Assembly: GCA_002238945.1 (NCBI GenBank)
Contig: MPNI01000004.1
Location: 1-64,000, forward strand
Direction of reading: 5' to 3'
Length of the DNA stretch: 64,000 bases
Source: Proteobacteria bacterium bin106
Lineage (GTDB): Bacteria; Bdellovibrionota_B; Oligoflexia; Oligoflexales; Bin106
Positions 36,450 to 45,071 of this stretch are shown here, piece after piece (positions within the stretch are counted from its first letter, which is position 1; each line of letters starts with the position of its first letter). The translations under genes were made by a program, and so were the position numbers. The notes beneath the pieces were generated by a model, which was not told the DNA's origin, ran no database searches, and was given only the letters and a program-made list of their open reading frames with translations.

Positions 36450-36923
36450 ATGGATCCTAATCAGAACGCTCATGAGTGGGTTTGGCAAAAACTGGGTACA
36501 TATCTGAGCGATCATGATTGTAAAGATACGCAACCACGTCGGACCATCATCGAATACTTCCTCAATCATCCTGATCAACAGCATGTGAGTGCTGAGCAAG
36601 TTCATCAGTCACTCAAAGATCAAGGACATAAGCTAGGGCTTGCCACAGTGTATCGTTCTTTGAACCTGCTTGTGGATGCAGATATTCTTGAACAACATCA
36701 TTTTCAAAATGACAAAGCGGTTTATGAGCTCAAGTATCCTGAGGGCCATCATGATCATCTTGTATGTCTTGATTGTGGAGACATCAAAGAATTTGAAGAT
36801 GAATACATTGAAGAGCGTCAACAGGAGATAGCGATGAAACTCGGCTTTGATCTTGCTTCTCATCGTCTTGAACTTTTTGGTCATTGCAAACAAAAAAGCT
36901 GCCCATCAAAAACCTCTTCTTAA
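36450..36923 (+). CDS. fur: Ferric uptake regulator Fur
   Basis: 157-residue metal-dependent repressor. The DNA-binding half includes TQPRRTIIEYFLNHP, HVSAEQVHQSLKDQGHKLGLATVYRSLNLL, and the metal-binding half has HHDHLVCLDCGDIKEFEDEYIEERQ, very close to Escherichia coli Fur (HHDHLICLDCG...IE.RQ), plus a second cysteine pair in HCKQKSC for structural zinc. The match at these positions favours Fur over Zur or PerR. A Fur-box-like site covers its translation start. The next gene, prc, is on the same strand about 90 bases away. Confidence 0.92.
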   Translation: MDPNQNAHEWVWQKLGTYLSDHDCKDTQPRRTIIEYFLNHPDQQHVSAEQVHQSLKDQGHKLGLATVYRSLNLLVDADILEQHHFQNDKAVYELKYPEGHHDHLVCLDCGDIKEFEDEYIEERQQEIAMKLGFDLASHRLELFGHCKQKSCPSKTSS

Positions 36924-37011
36924 AACCGATTCTTACGACCTATGGCTGTTGTATCATCTGTGTGTTATATCCCCTCTCTTTAATCTGTGTCATTGATTAT
37001 GAAAGTTTGTC

Positions 37012-39114
37012 ATGATGTCCATTGTTTTATCTCGTTCCGTCTCTTGTATGGTTGTGGGGTTGTGTCTTTTTTACTCTCATAGCGCTTATGCTTTAAAGTG
37101 TGGTGATCTTACTAAGATTACCAAAGCATTTAACAAAAACCATATTTATGAAAAGCGTTATGATGACAAAATTTCTCAAAGAACGTTTGAGATGTTTTTG
37201 CAGAGACTGGACCCTCTTAAGATGTACTTTCTTGCCTCAGATATAGAGAACTTTAAAAATAATCAGTACGACACTCTTCTTGATGATCAGAGCAGAGAAA
37301 AAAAATGTGACATTATCGATGCCATCATTGAAGTCTATAAGGCGCGTAAGACATCTCATCTAAGAGAGATGAGACGTTTTATCGATCAGAAGCATGATTT
37401 TTCTGTGGATGAAGAACTCCTTTCTAATGCCAGGCACTATGATTATGCATCTAGTCTAAACACGCTACGACAGAGGCGTCGTAAACGTATCAAATTTGCT
37501 CATATGGGTTATTTAGATAACTATGATGACAAAGACATTCGCTTAAAGCTTAAAACGCGATATGACATCAAAGAAAAACGATTTCTCAAAGAAACCCGTA
37601 CAAAGCTTTATGGGCTATATCTGAATGCTTTTGCCAATAGTTTGGATAATAACTCTCGTTACAGCAGTCCTTTGAAGAAAAAAGAATTTGACAGTATGAT
37701 GCGACGTTCTTTGCATGGTATTGGTGTTCAGATTACGGAAGAAGAAGGTATTACTAAAATAGTTGCTGTGATTGCTGGAGGTCCTGCTAGCAAACAAGGT
37801 GAATTGAGAAGTGAGGATAAAGTTTTGGGTGTGGCTCAAAACACAAAAGATTTTGTGGATGTTGTGGGTATGGAATTAAATGAAGTGGTGAATTTGATTC
37901 GAGGTGAGCGAGGAACAACGGTGAGGCTTCTTATCTTAAGAAAAGAAGCCAGTGGTACAAGAAAACTACAGGTAAAAATCGTACGCGATAAGATTGAGCA
38001 AAAAGATCAACTAGCTAAAGGCCATATCTATCACCTCAATGATCTTAAAAGAGGGCAAGATCTGAGTATTGGGGTTATAGATATTCCTGGGTTTTATCGA
38101 GATTTTAGTGGTCATCAGGACGGGGTAGAAGGTGCTCGTTCTGTGAGTCGAGATGTGGGTGTGGAATTGGTGAAGTTGATGCAACAAGGTATTGATGCAT
38201 TGATCTTGGATCTACGTGATAACTCTGGAGGATCGTTGGATGAGTCGGTGTTACTACCGGAATATTTTATGCCCAGTGCAACGATCCTGCAAAGAAAATC
38301 GGAAAAAGATAAAAAAGCGGTCATGATGGATACAGATAACGATCAGATTCTCTATGATGGAACCCTAGTTGTCTTGACAAATATTCATTCTGCCAGTGCC
38401 AGTGAAATTGTTGCTGGAGCTATAAAAGATCATGATCGAGGTATTATTGTGGGTGATAAGCGTACCTTTGGTAAAGGTACAGTGCAAAATATTATCAATC
38501 TTGAAAGGCATATGGGCAGTGCTACGGTCACCACCCAAAAATATTACACGCCTAATGGCCATTCCACTCAATTGAAAGGAGTGGCCTCAGACGTTGTTCT
38601 TCATTCTCATTGGGATGTTTCTGATCCCGAAGATTATCACGGAGAATACCCTGTGCCATGGGAGCAAGTACCTTCAGCAAAACTGCTTAATTTAGGCCAA
38701 AGAGATGCTGGTGTTATCGCTTCTGTGAATGCTCTTAGCAAAGAGCGGAGGTTATTAGATGGTTATTTTATTAATCTCGAACGGACGATGCTTAGGCTTG
38801 CTGAGCTTCGCAAGAGGCGTGGTAATCCTGTGTCTTTACGTCATGAGCAACCTCTTGTGGCTGGAGAACAAGAAAAAGATACTTCGTCAGCTAGCAAAAA
38901 AGAGGAACATATCCGATTAGAAAACAAGGCAGCTTCATTGGATATAGATTATATTTTAAAAGAAGCACTGAGTGTCACAGCAGATTATCATTATCTTCTT
39001 CACAACCAATCACCTGGTACTTACCAACCTATTAATCATGCTGTTGATGAAGACTCAGAAAGATTTATCAGTGGCTGTCTATTTCCTCTGGCAAGCTCGT
39101 TTCTTGGCTGTTAG
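37012..39114 (+). CDS. prc: Tail-specific (C-terminal processing) protease Prc/CtpA
   Basis: 700 residues, with a signal peptide (SCMVVGLCLFYSHSAYALK). The order is N-terminal helical region, PDZ domain (GIGVQITEEEGITKIVAVIAGGPASKQGELRSEDKVLGV), peptidase S41 core with NIHSASASEIVAGAIKDH (catalytic Ser) and GKGTVQNI (catalytic Lys), then a C-terminal DUF3340-like region. It trims periplasmic proteins from their C-termini. In other bacteria it acts with a TPR lipoprotein adaptor on murein hydrolases; no such adaptor is recognised here. Confidence 0.94.
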   Translation: MMSIVLSRSVSCMVVGLCLFYSHSAYALKCGDLTKITKAFNKNHIYEKRYDDKISQRTFEMFLQRLDPLKMYFLASDIENFKNNQYDTLLDDQSREKKCDIIDAIIEVYKARKTSHLREMRRFIDQKHDFSVDEELLSNARHYDYASSLNTLRQRRRKRIKFAHMGYLDNYDDKDIRLKLKTRYDIKEKRFLKETRTKLYGLYLNAFANSLDNNSRYSSPLKKKEFDSMMRRSLHGIGVQITEEEGITKIVAVIAGGPASKQGELRSEDKVLGVAQNTKDFVDVVGMELNEVVNLIRGERGTTVRLLILRKEASGTRKLQVKIVRDKIEQKDQLAKGHIYHLNDLKRGQDLSIGVIDIPGFYRDFSGHQDGVEGARSVSRDVGVELVKLMQQGIDALILDLRDNSGGSLDESVLLPEYFMPSATILQRKSEKDKKAVMMDTDNDQILYDGTLVVLTNIHSASASEIVAGAIKDHDRGIIVGDKRTFGKGTVQNIINLERHMGSATVTTQKYYTPNGHSTQLKGVASDVVLHSHWDVSDPEDYHGEYPVPWEQVPSAKLLNLGQRDAGVIASVNALSKERRLLDGYFINLERTMLRLAELRKRRGNPVSLRHEQPLVAGEQEKDTSSASKKEEHIRLENKAASLDIDYILKEALSVTADYHYLLHNQSPGTYQPINHAVDEDSERFISGCLFPLASSFLGC

Positions 39115-39335
39115 TTTTTAGCATAAAAGACTCACACCGGAGTTCCCCACAAAATGTGCACAGCTTCGCGTAAGTAGCACAGTAGCACTTAAGAGCTGTA
39201 TGCTTTAGTGCCAGTGTATCATGATGAGGATAAAGGAGATGTATAGAGATATATAGATAAGATATACAAAAAACACTCTATAGCGTATGCCAAGATAGAG
39301 ATGTTTTTAATATCTGCTATTTTAAGGGAGCTTGT

Positions 39336-40001
39336 TTGAAAGAGTTCTTTTATGTTTTAGGTTTTGCTGCAAAGAGTGTCTATTCTCGGGGGGATGTTTG
39401 GTTATCTCCACTATGTTTGGCAACCGTTGTGTTGTTGTTGTTTTCTTTTGGTTTAGGTTATCAAGAAGAAGGTCAGAAAATCTCATTGCTGATGGCTCAA
39501 AGCTTTGTGGTGAGTTTACTGAGCATTTCGTGGTTTCTAAGCAAAGTATTTGCAAGTTTAGTGCGTGATCATGCTTTTGAGCATCTAAGAGTCATGCCTG
39601 TAAGTGCTGAAAAACTCTATGGGAGTTATTTAGTGCTGACGTTGTGTTTTAGTTTTGTGGCAGCTATCTTTACGGTGTTTGTGGCAAGTGCTTTTTTAGA
39701 AATAAGGCTTTCTCGTCATATTCTTACCACCATGGCTATAGCTTTATCTCTTTATTCTCTAAGCACAGCTTCTTTGGGGGTTTTATGTGCAGGGCTGACA
39801 GCTAAGGCCAAAGAACATCATATCTTGTTTCCTTTGATCTATTTTCCTTTGAATATTCCACCAGCTATCACAGCTCATTTGTACTCTCATCATGCCATGA
39901 CTCACAATAATGTTTCAGGGGGATGGTTGTGGTTATTGTTGGTTGAAGGTGTTGTATTTACAGGATTATGTGGTTTTTTATTTAGAGAAATCAGTGATTG
40001 A
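39336..40001 (+). CDS. ccmB: Heme exporter protein CcmB
   Basis: 221 residues with six membrane segments, the permease part of the CcmABCD heme-handling ABC complex for cytochrome c maturation. Family features include EGQKISLLMAQSF, the RDHAFEHLRVMPVSAEKLYGSYL loop and the final segments. The start is TTG at 39336, with AAGGGAG five bases upstream. The ATPase gene ccmA is not next to it and not found in this window. ccmC lies 1.5 kb downstream after a decayed stretch. Confidence 0.85.
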   Translation: MKEFFYVLGFAAKSVYSRGDVWLSPLCLATVVLLLFSFGLGYQEEGQKISLLMAQSFVVSLLSISWFLSKVFASLVRDHAFEHLRVMPVSAEKLYGSYLVLTLCFSFVAAIFTVFVASAFLEIRLSRHILTTMAIALSLYSLSTASLGVLCAGLTAKAKEHHILFPLIYFPLNIPPAITAHLYSHHAMTHNNVSGGWLWLLLVEGVVFTGLCGFLFREISD

Positions 40002-40603
40002 CTGTGGGAATGTGTTGGGGTGATGCTTTAAAAAACATGTAAGTCTCAGGCTATATATATCCGCTAGTCGTACAACTCATGATCTGAAACACGATCTATC
40101 ATGAATACAATTCTTTTCAAAGAGACCTCTTTATTAAAATATGTTTCAAGTCGCAATGAGTTTCTTCTTTTGCTGCATGTCTCATAAGCATGCATTAGCA
40201 CAGCATACTTAAGTATTTCGTTTAGGTTTATTGTATTCCTTCTTTTTGTCAGGAGCTTTGAGAAATGTAACGTTTTATAAATTATAAAAAGGAACCTGGT
40301 AAGAAAGAGCGTAGTGAATGTCGAAGTACAAAAACGGTTGGAAGTAGGGCTGATGCCTTATCTGGATCTTTATGCGGCTGCATTGCTACGAGATCAGATA
40401 GCAATAGGTGAGTTTTATGTGCCCTTTGTGTGTATACGGTTTTAATATGTCAGAAGCTGGTTAGGTATAGGTATAAGGATAAGCCAAAACAGTATCTTCG
40501 CTTTATCTACGGTGATGAATGAGTAGAAAGGACACACAAAATCAGGGGTACGATTCAACATGTATGTCTTGAGGCTAATAAGTTTAACAATGACACCGAC
40601 GGT
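40002..40603. other. Intergenic stretch, probably decayed
   Basis: A short plus-strand frame at about 40316-40444 (43 codons, containing LMPYLDLYAAALL) is followed by a stop; no intact gene is seen. The stretch leads into the remnant at 40604 and may be its broken 5' part. Confidence 0.35.
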
Positions 40604-40975
40604 GTGAATAGAGATGGTTGCCTTTTTGAAGCTTTTAAGTATATTGCTAAGCGGTGGTCGGCATTAACCGAAGACATGCTCGTAGAGATGATATTAACAG
40701 GAGGAAGTATGGCAGAAAGAAATGCTCTGTCAGAAGCGGCTTTTCAGTTGCGTCCACTCATTATCACAGATGATGATAAATGGCTGGATATGGAGAGAGA
40801 AAAGGAGCGAGAGGAATTATATTTAGATAAAGTTGAGCGGGAGGATAGGCGAGAAGAAAGAGCAGCCGTGGCTAGAGACATGCTTTCCAAGGGGTTTCAT
40901 GTAAACGTCATTTCGATTTCGACAGGACTCACATCACACGCGGTTACGGTACTTGCTTATGGCACTGCTCAGTGA
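40604..40975 (+). CDS. Possible remnant of an Rpn-family (PD-(D/E)XK) nuclease
   Basis: 123 codons from GTG. The second half is a long charged helix (DMEREKEREELYLDKVEREDRREE) ending in RDMLSKGFHVNVISISTGL, which resembles the C-terminal tail of Rpn/transposase_31 proteins ('a..ml..G.sie.Ia..tGLs'). The catalytic PD-(D/E)XK core is not visible, so if the family call is right this is a 5'-truncated copy. The frame is open about 80 bases further upstream without a better start. Confidence 0.4.
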   Translation: MNRDGCLFEAFKYIAKRWSALTEDMLVEMILTGGSMAERNALSEAAFQLRPLIITDDDKWLDMEREKEREELYLDKVEREDRREERAAVARDMLSKGFHVNVISISTGLTSHAVTVLAYGTAQ

Positions 40976-41531
40976 CATGAGCAATAGTCTCTGTGACTTT
41001 AAGGACACACTTTTCCATCAGTTCTCTAGCAAGAGGTGTTGATGTCAGAGCTTTGTATATTCTGATATTTTTAGGCTGTTGATGGAAATACGGGTATGAA
41101 AGTTTTTATCATCGCCGATGAGAGTTATTCAGAGCCAATGGCCGTCACCGCGCCTTTGATACGATTCCAGGAAAACAGCTAGCTCTCCTTATTTAAACAG
41201 CATCTTAGGCATGCTTTTTCTTAGCTAGATCCAGTGCTCAATTGACGAAACCTCGGGCATAAAATATTCAAAGAGATCTTACAAAATATAACTATTTTGA
41301 CTCAAAAATAATCGACTTGTAGTGTGTATTTTTAAGTATAATTCGCAAAAAAAGCCTATTATTTTAATATGTTACGCTTTGTGTCATCTCTTCACTGGAG
41401 CGAAGACAGGAAAGGCTTATTCTTTGCTTTAAAGAGGCATATTGTCGGTATGTGCCATTGAATCTTGGTTATAAAAAAGGCATGATCACAGCTAAGATGG
41501 GCTTTGGTGAGGTTATGCTAGGAAACGTTCC
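40976..41531. other. Intergenic region with mobile-element traces
   Basis: No intact gene. 41316-41380 resembles the intergenic sequence at 14667-14732. Around 41085-41110 a short frame reads MKVFIIADESY, reminiscent of an IS5-type 'IAD.GY' motif, but too short to call. The ccmC promoter should be near the end of this stretch. Confidence 0.35.
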
Positions 41532-42251
41532 ATGAGCTTAAAAACAGCTTTGCAGGTATCGTTGCGGCAGCGCTATGTTGACTATATACTTCGTTATGGT
41601 TGGTTGACGGTGGTGGTGCTTGCTGGGGTGTGGTATTATGCCATCTCAGAAGCACCCTCTGAGAAGCATCAAGGAGATGTTTACCGGATCATTTATGTGC
41701 ATGTTCCCAGTGCCTTTTGTGCGTTTTTTGCTGCTTTTTTACTACTTGTGCAAAGTATCAAGGGACTGGTTAACACCCATCATTCTACTCATGTGTTATG
41801 GGGAAAGGCTTTAGCTGAAATAGGACTATTATGTACTTTTCTGACTTTGATAACGGGATCTTTATGGGGACGTCCTACTTGGGGGGTGTGGTGGACATGG
41901 GATGCAAGACTCACCACAACCCTGATTCTTGGTTTGCTCTATGTGGCTTATTTGCTGTTATGGAATGCCATGTCATCTCCAGCTGAGAAAAGTAAGGCAT
42001 GTGGTGTATTGGGTATCTTGATTGCCTTAGATGTGCCTATCATCTATAAAAGTGTGACCTGGTGGCGTACCTTACATCAGCCTCCCAGTTTATTTACCGA
42101 CCAAAATGTGATGGCTCCACAAATCAAAACTCTTCTCTTTGTTTGTATATTCTCGTTACTTGCTGTGATGATATTTTTTTCTTTTAGACGCTTTTATAAT
42201 CTTAAATTAGAAATGCAACTCAAAGCCCAAGCCATCAGTGAGTTTTCTTAG
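41532..42251 (+). CDS. ccmC: Heme exporter protein CcmC
   Basis: 239 residues with six membrane segments. The tryptophan-rich heme-handling motif GRPTWGVWWTWDARLT is intact at about residue 113, and conserved His residues lie in YVHVPSAF and near PPSLFT. CcmC loads heme on to CcmE at the periplasmic face. It starts a tight run with ccmD, ccmE and ccmG on the same strand. Confidence 0.95.
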   Translation: MSLKTALQVSLRQRYVDYILRYGWLTVVVLAGVWYYAISEAPSEKHQGDVYRIIYVHVPSAFCAFFAAFLLLVQSIKGLVNTHHSTHVLWGKALAEIGLLCTFLTLITGSLWGRPTWGVWWTWDARLTTTLILGLLYVAYLLLWNAMSSPAEKSKACGVLGILIALDVPIIYKSVTWWRTLHQPPSLFTDQNVMAPQIKTLLFVCIFSLLAVMIFFSFRRFYNLKLEMQLKAQAISEFS

Positions 42252-42282
42252 CTAGTCACCTTACTTTATATAAATCTCTGCC

Positions 42283-42483
42283 ATGTATGAATCTTTAAAT
42301 CCTAATATATTTATTTGGCTGGCTTATGGGATAGCTGCGGTGTGTTTATTGGGCTATGGGGTATTTCATCATAGAAGAGGCCGTTTGCTGAAACAGCTGG
42401 CGCACACTAACATAGCTGGCGATACACACAACGATATATACAACGATATATACAACGATATATACAACGATATATACAAATAA
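42283..42483 (+). CDS. ccmD: Heme exporter protein CcmD, with a repeat-encoded tail
   Basis: 66 residues: one membrane segment (IFIWLAYGIAAVCLLGYGVF) followed by basic HHRRGRLLKQL, the typical CcmD plan. The last 20 residues come from a 12-bp tandem repeat (four copies encoding N-D-I-Y), which is not part of the family. CcmD stabilises the CcmABC complex. Confidence 0.85.
   Translation: MYESLNPNIFIWLAYGIAAVCLLGYGVFHHRRGRLLKQLAHTNIAGDTHNDIYNDIYNDIYNDIYK
42429..42477 (+). repeat. 12-bp tandem repeat at the end of ccmD
   Basis: Four copies of AACGATATATAC encode N-D-I-Y units in the cytoplasmic tail of CcmD, ending just before its stop. The period keeps the frame. Confidence 0.9.
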
Positions 42484-42516
42484 CCATGATCTTTAGCCAC
42501 ACATTATAACAAAGTC

Positions 42517-43029
42517 ATGAATACATCTTTACATACTCAAAGACGTAAACGATCTCCCAGAAGTCGCTTTTCTGTGATACTGGTTATTGCATCTATGGTG
42601 GTGCTTGTTTTGATGGTTTATAATATTGAAGGAAATAGTGTCTATTTTTATACCCCCAAAGAAGCGTATAGCCAAGCTCAAAGCTTGGCTGGAGAGAGAA
42701 TCCGAGTGGGTGGTATGATTGAAGTGGGCTCGGTTAAACATCAAGCTGGCACCTTGCAAGTGAACTTTGTACTCTCTGATCTTGCTACTGCTCAACTTAA
42801 TGTCACCTATTTTGGCGCTCTACCTGATATGTTTAAAGAAGGACAAGGAGTGGTGGTGGAAGGTGTGATTCATCCTCAAACTCAAAGTGTAAATATGCCT
42901 TCTATGGAAGCTGAAAAGCTTATGGTTAAGCATTCTGAGGAATATTCCTTGCCCGATCACCCTCATAGCATTAACAGTGAATTGCTGCAGCAATCTCTCC
43001 TTCAAGACTCTAAGGAAGCATCCTATTAA
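42517..43029 (+). CDS. ccmE: Periplasmic heme chaperone CcmE
   Basis: 170 residues: basic N-terminus, one membrane anchor (FSVILVIASMVVLVLMVY) and an OB-fold. The heme-binding histidine is H139 in VKHSEEY, with Y143 matching the conserved H-x3-Y pattern (usually HDE.Y; here Ser replaces Asp). A His/Ser-containing tail of 27 residues follows. It takes heme from CcmC and passes it to the CcmFH ligase, which is not encoded in this window. Confidence 0.93.
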   Translation: MNTSLHTQRRKRSPRSRFSVILVIASMVVLVLMVYNIEGNSVYFYTPKEAYSQAQSLAGERIRVGGMIEVGSVKHQAGTLQVNFVLSDLATAQLNVTYFGALPDMFKEGQGVVVEGVIHPQTQSVNMPSMEAEKLMVKHSEEYSLPDHPHSINSELLQQSLLQDSKEASY

Positions 43030-43047
43030 AGAAAAGAGAATAGATTT

Positions 43048-43692
43048 ATGTTTGTTGAGCAAAAAACCATCATGAAGCTTCTGGCTTCCTTGGCTGTTAT
43101 TGGCTCATTACTCGCCCTGACCTTTATTTTTCGCGAAGCTTTGAGTCTTGATGCTGGAAGGGGTACGGGGGTTCATTGGAATCAACTTTATGACAAAAAC
43201 AGTGATAAAAAAAGAAAACAAGCTTTTGATTTTGCCCTCACAGTTCTGTCATGGCCTCAGTCTTTGCATGAAGGTAAAGTGCTTTCTTTAGGAAGCTTGA
43301 AAGGTTCAGCGGTGATGATGAATTTTTGGGCTAGCTGGTGCGAAAGCTGTGCTGAAGAGGCTCCATTGCTTGAGCAGGCTTGGCGTAGTTATAAAGATAA
43401 AGGGCTTGTTGTGTTGGGGGTGGTGTCACTTGATGATCCACAGGCAGCGTTAGCCGAAGGTGTGAAAAATGGCAAAACCTATCCATTGGTTTATGATTCT
43501 CGTGGTAGGATAGCAGTGGATTATGGGTTGTTAGGTGTTCCTCAAACGGTTTTTATTGATAGTACAGGCTCCATTGCTCAAGCCCTTGCTCGTCCTTTAG
43601 GTGCTGCAGATATTGTGCGTGGTATTGAAGCTATTTTGCCTTCTTCGAGTGAGGATAAGCCGCAGATTCAACCAACCAAGACATCACTGTAG
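43048..43692 (+). CDS. ccmG: Thioredoxin-like protein CcmG/DsbE
   Basis: 214 residues, membrane-anchored (LLASLAVIGSLLALTFIF) with a thioredoxin fold in the periplasm. The active site is WASWCESC (Cys98 and Cys101), and GVPQTVFIDSTGSI supplies the cis-proline loop. It reduces apocytochrome c cysteines before heme attachment. ATG 43072 (MKLLASL) is an alternative start. It follows ccmE by 18 bases. Confidence 0.92.
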   Translation: MFVEQKTIMKLLASLAVIGSLLALTFIFREALSLDAGRGTGVHWNQLYDKNSDKKRKQAFDFALTVLSWPQSLHEGKVLSLGSLKGSAVMMNFWASWCESCAEEAPLLEQAWRSYKDKGLVVLGVVSLDDPQAALAEGVKNGKTYPLVYDSRGRIAVDYGLLGVPQTVFIDSTGSIAQALARPLGAADIVRGIEAILPSSSEDKPQIQPTKTSL

Positions 43693-43857
43693 GCTCTTTT
43701 GTCTGCAAGCTTTGGGCTTTCATGAAAGGTTTTTCATACATAGAGGTTTTTATAAAAAGGGCTTTCAGCCAGATATTCCGAAAGGTATGAGTTATCAGGA
43801 CTGATCTTTACCACAGGACAACACGAAAAGATATAAGGTGTAAAGGAGAGTAGAGCC

Positions 43858-44013
43858 ATGTTTAGCAAAGAAGATTTTTCTCTAAAAAATACAGATGATA
43901 TTGGTGCCTTTATTTTTATTCTACCTTTTGTGCTTTTGATTGCTCCTTTTTTAGTTCTTGCGTATCACATTGGCTTGATTCTCGATATTACAGATACTCT
44001 TGATAAGCCCTAG
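43858..44013 (+). CDS. 51-residue single-pass membrane protein in the ccm cluster
   Basis: A small gene with a strong ribosome site (AAAGGAGAG seven bases before ATG). The product begins with a charged stretch (FSKEDFSLKNTDD), has a hydrophobic core with internal proline (FIFILPFVLLIAPFLVLAY) and ends in a short acidic tail. It lies 165 bases after ccmG on the same strand. The strong ribosome site and clean topology argue that it is real. Its role is unknown; a helper of the cytochrome c system or of another membrane complex is possible. Confidence 0.6.
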   Translation: MFSKEDFSLKNTDDIGAFIFILPFVLLIAPFLVLAYHIGLILDITDTLDKP

Positions 44014-44058
44014 TTGGTTATTGCGCTCTTGTCTCTATGGTTGTTGTTATGTTGCCTT

Positions 44059-44099
44059 GTTAGGGTTCTCGTTAGGACTCTCGTTAGGACTCTCGTTAG
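44059..44099. repeat. 12-bp tandem repeat before trmB
   Basis: Three copies of GTTAGGACTCTC (the first with two changes) plus a partial fourth, 60 bases before trmB. Non-coding here. Confidence 0.85.
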
Positions 44100-44158
44100 T
44101 ACTATAGCTGTGTTGATGTTTTGCTACGATACTTACCATGATCCATACATGATTGCTC

Positions 44159-44875
44159 ATGCCGCCACTGCGTTCTTACATTGATCCTTTCCAAGATGTG
44201 CCTTCTGGCTTTGACAGCACGTTTAATCCTTATTTGGAAAAAGTCAAAGAAGATGCTAAAGCATCCGTTCCACGGGTGTTGTATGGACCTTATTTACGTG
44301 GAAAAAAGTCTCATTGGCTTGACTGGTTTCATCACAGTCGATCTATGTTGCCAACAGCTCAAGGCAAACTGATTGTAGAGATAGGGAGTCATGATGGTGC
44401 AGTGATGTGCTCTCTTGCTGCCAAATCGCCTCATCATTGTTTTGTGGGCCTTGACATCACTTTAAAACGTGTTCATAAAGCAGCGATGCTGGCTAAAGAG
44501 CAAGGGCTGGCTAATGTGGCCTTTGCTTACGCCAATGCGCGAGCAATGAGTCATTTGTTTGCCGCGGAGGAGATTCATAGTATTTTGATATTTTTCCCAG
44601 ATCCTTGGCAAAAAAAGATGCGTCAACGTAAACATCGTCTCTTGGACGCCTCTTTTTGTAAGGTTTTGTATGGGTTGCTTCAGCCAAAAGGATCCTTATG
44701 GTTTAAGACAGATGCGCAGGAATATTTTTTGAGCAGTGATGATCTTTTTAAAAAAGTTGGATTTATAACCGAGACCCATAATAAGAACCTGAGTGGTGAT
44801 TGTATATCAACGTTTGAAAAACGTTTTCGTGCCCAAAACAAGAAGATATTCCAGCAACACTACCAAAAACTTTAA
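44159..44875 (+). CDS. trmB: tRNA (guanine-N7-)-methyltransferase TrmB
   Basis: 238 residues. It methylates G46 of tRNA using S-adenosylmethionine. Motif I is VEIGSHDGAVMCSLA, the acidic GLDI strand follows, and the family signature FPDPWQKKMRQRKHRLL and STFEKRF near the end bind substrate tRNA. Usually motif I reads 'vEiG.G.G'; here the second Gly is His-Asp. An in-frame TTG at 44153 is an alternative start; neither has a clear ribosome site. Confidence 0.93.
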   Translation: MPPLRSYIDPFQDVPSGFDSTFNPYLEKVKEDAKASVPRVLYGPYLRGKKSHWLDWFHHSRSMLPTAQGKLIVEIGSHDGAVMCSLAAKSPHHCFVGLDITLKRVHKAAMLAKEQGLANVAFAYANARAMSHLFAAEEIHSILIFFPDPWQKKMRQRKHRLLDASFCKVLYGLLQPKGSLWFKTDAQEYFLSSDDLFKKVGFITETHNKNLSGDCISTFEKRFRAQNKKIFQQHYQKL

Positions 44876-45071
44876 GTAATGATTTGCATAGGCGTGATTT
44901 TATCTTTATAGTAGTTTCCACCAGTGCCTTATAGATTCTGTCTCAATAACAAGGATACAGCATACACATTGAGGTTAATTAGAGAAAGTACAGAATAGAT
45001 GAGAATAGAGAATAGAGAAGATAACAGCTTTGATCTAGCCACTTACAGGGAAAAAACGTAAAACGTAGCTA

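Noticed and set aside
41085-41190. Possible IS5-type transposase fragment
   Set aside because: Only a short IAD.SY-like string is seen and the following frame is interrupted; too little to call.
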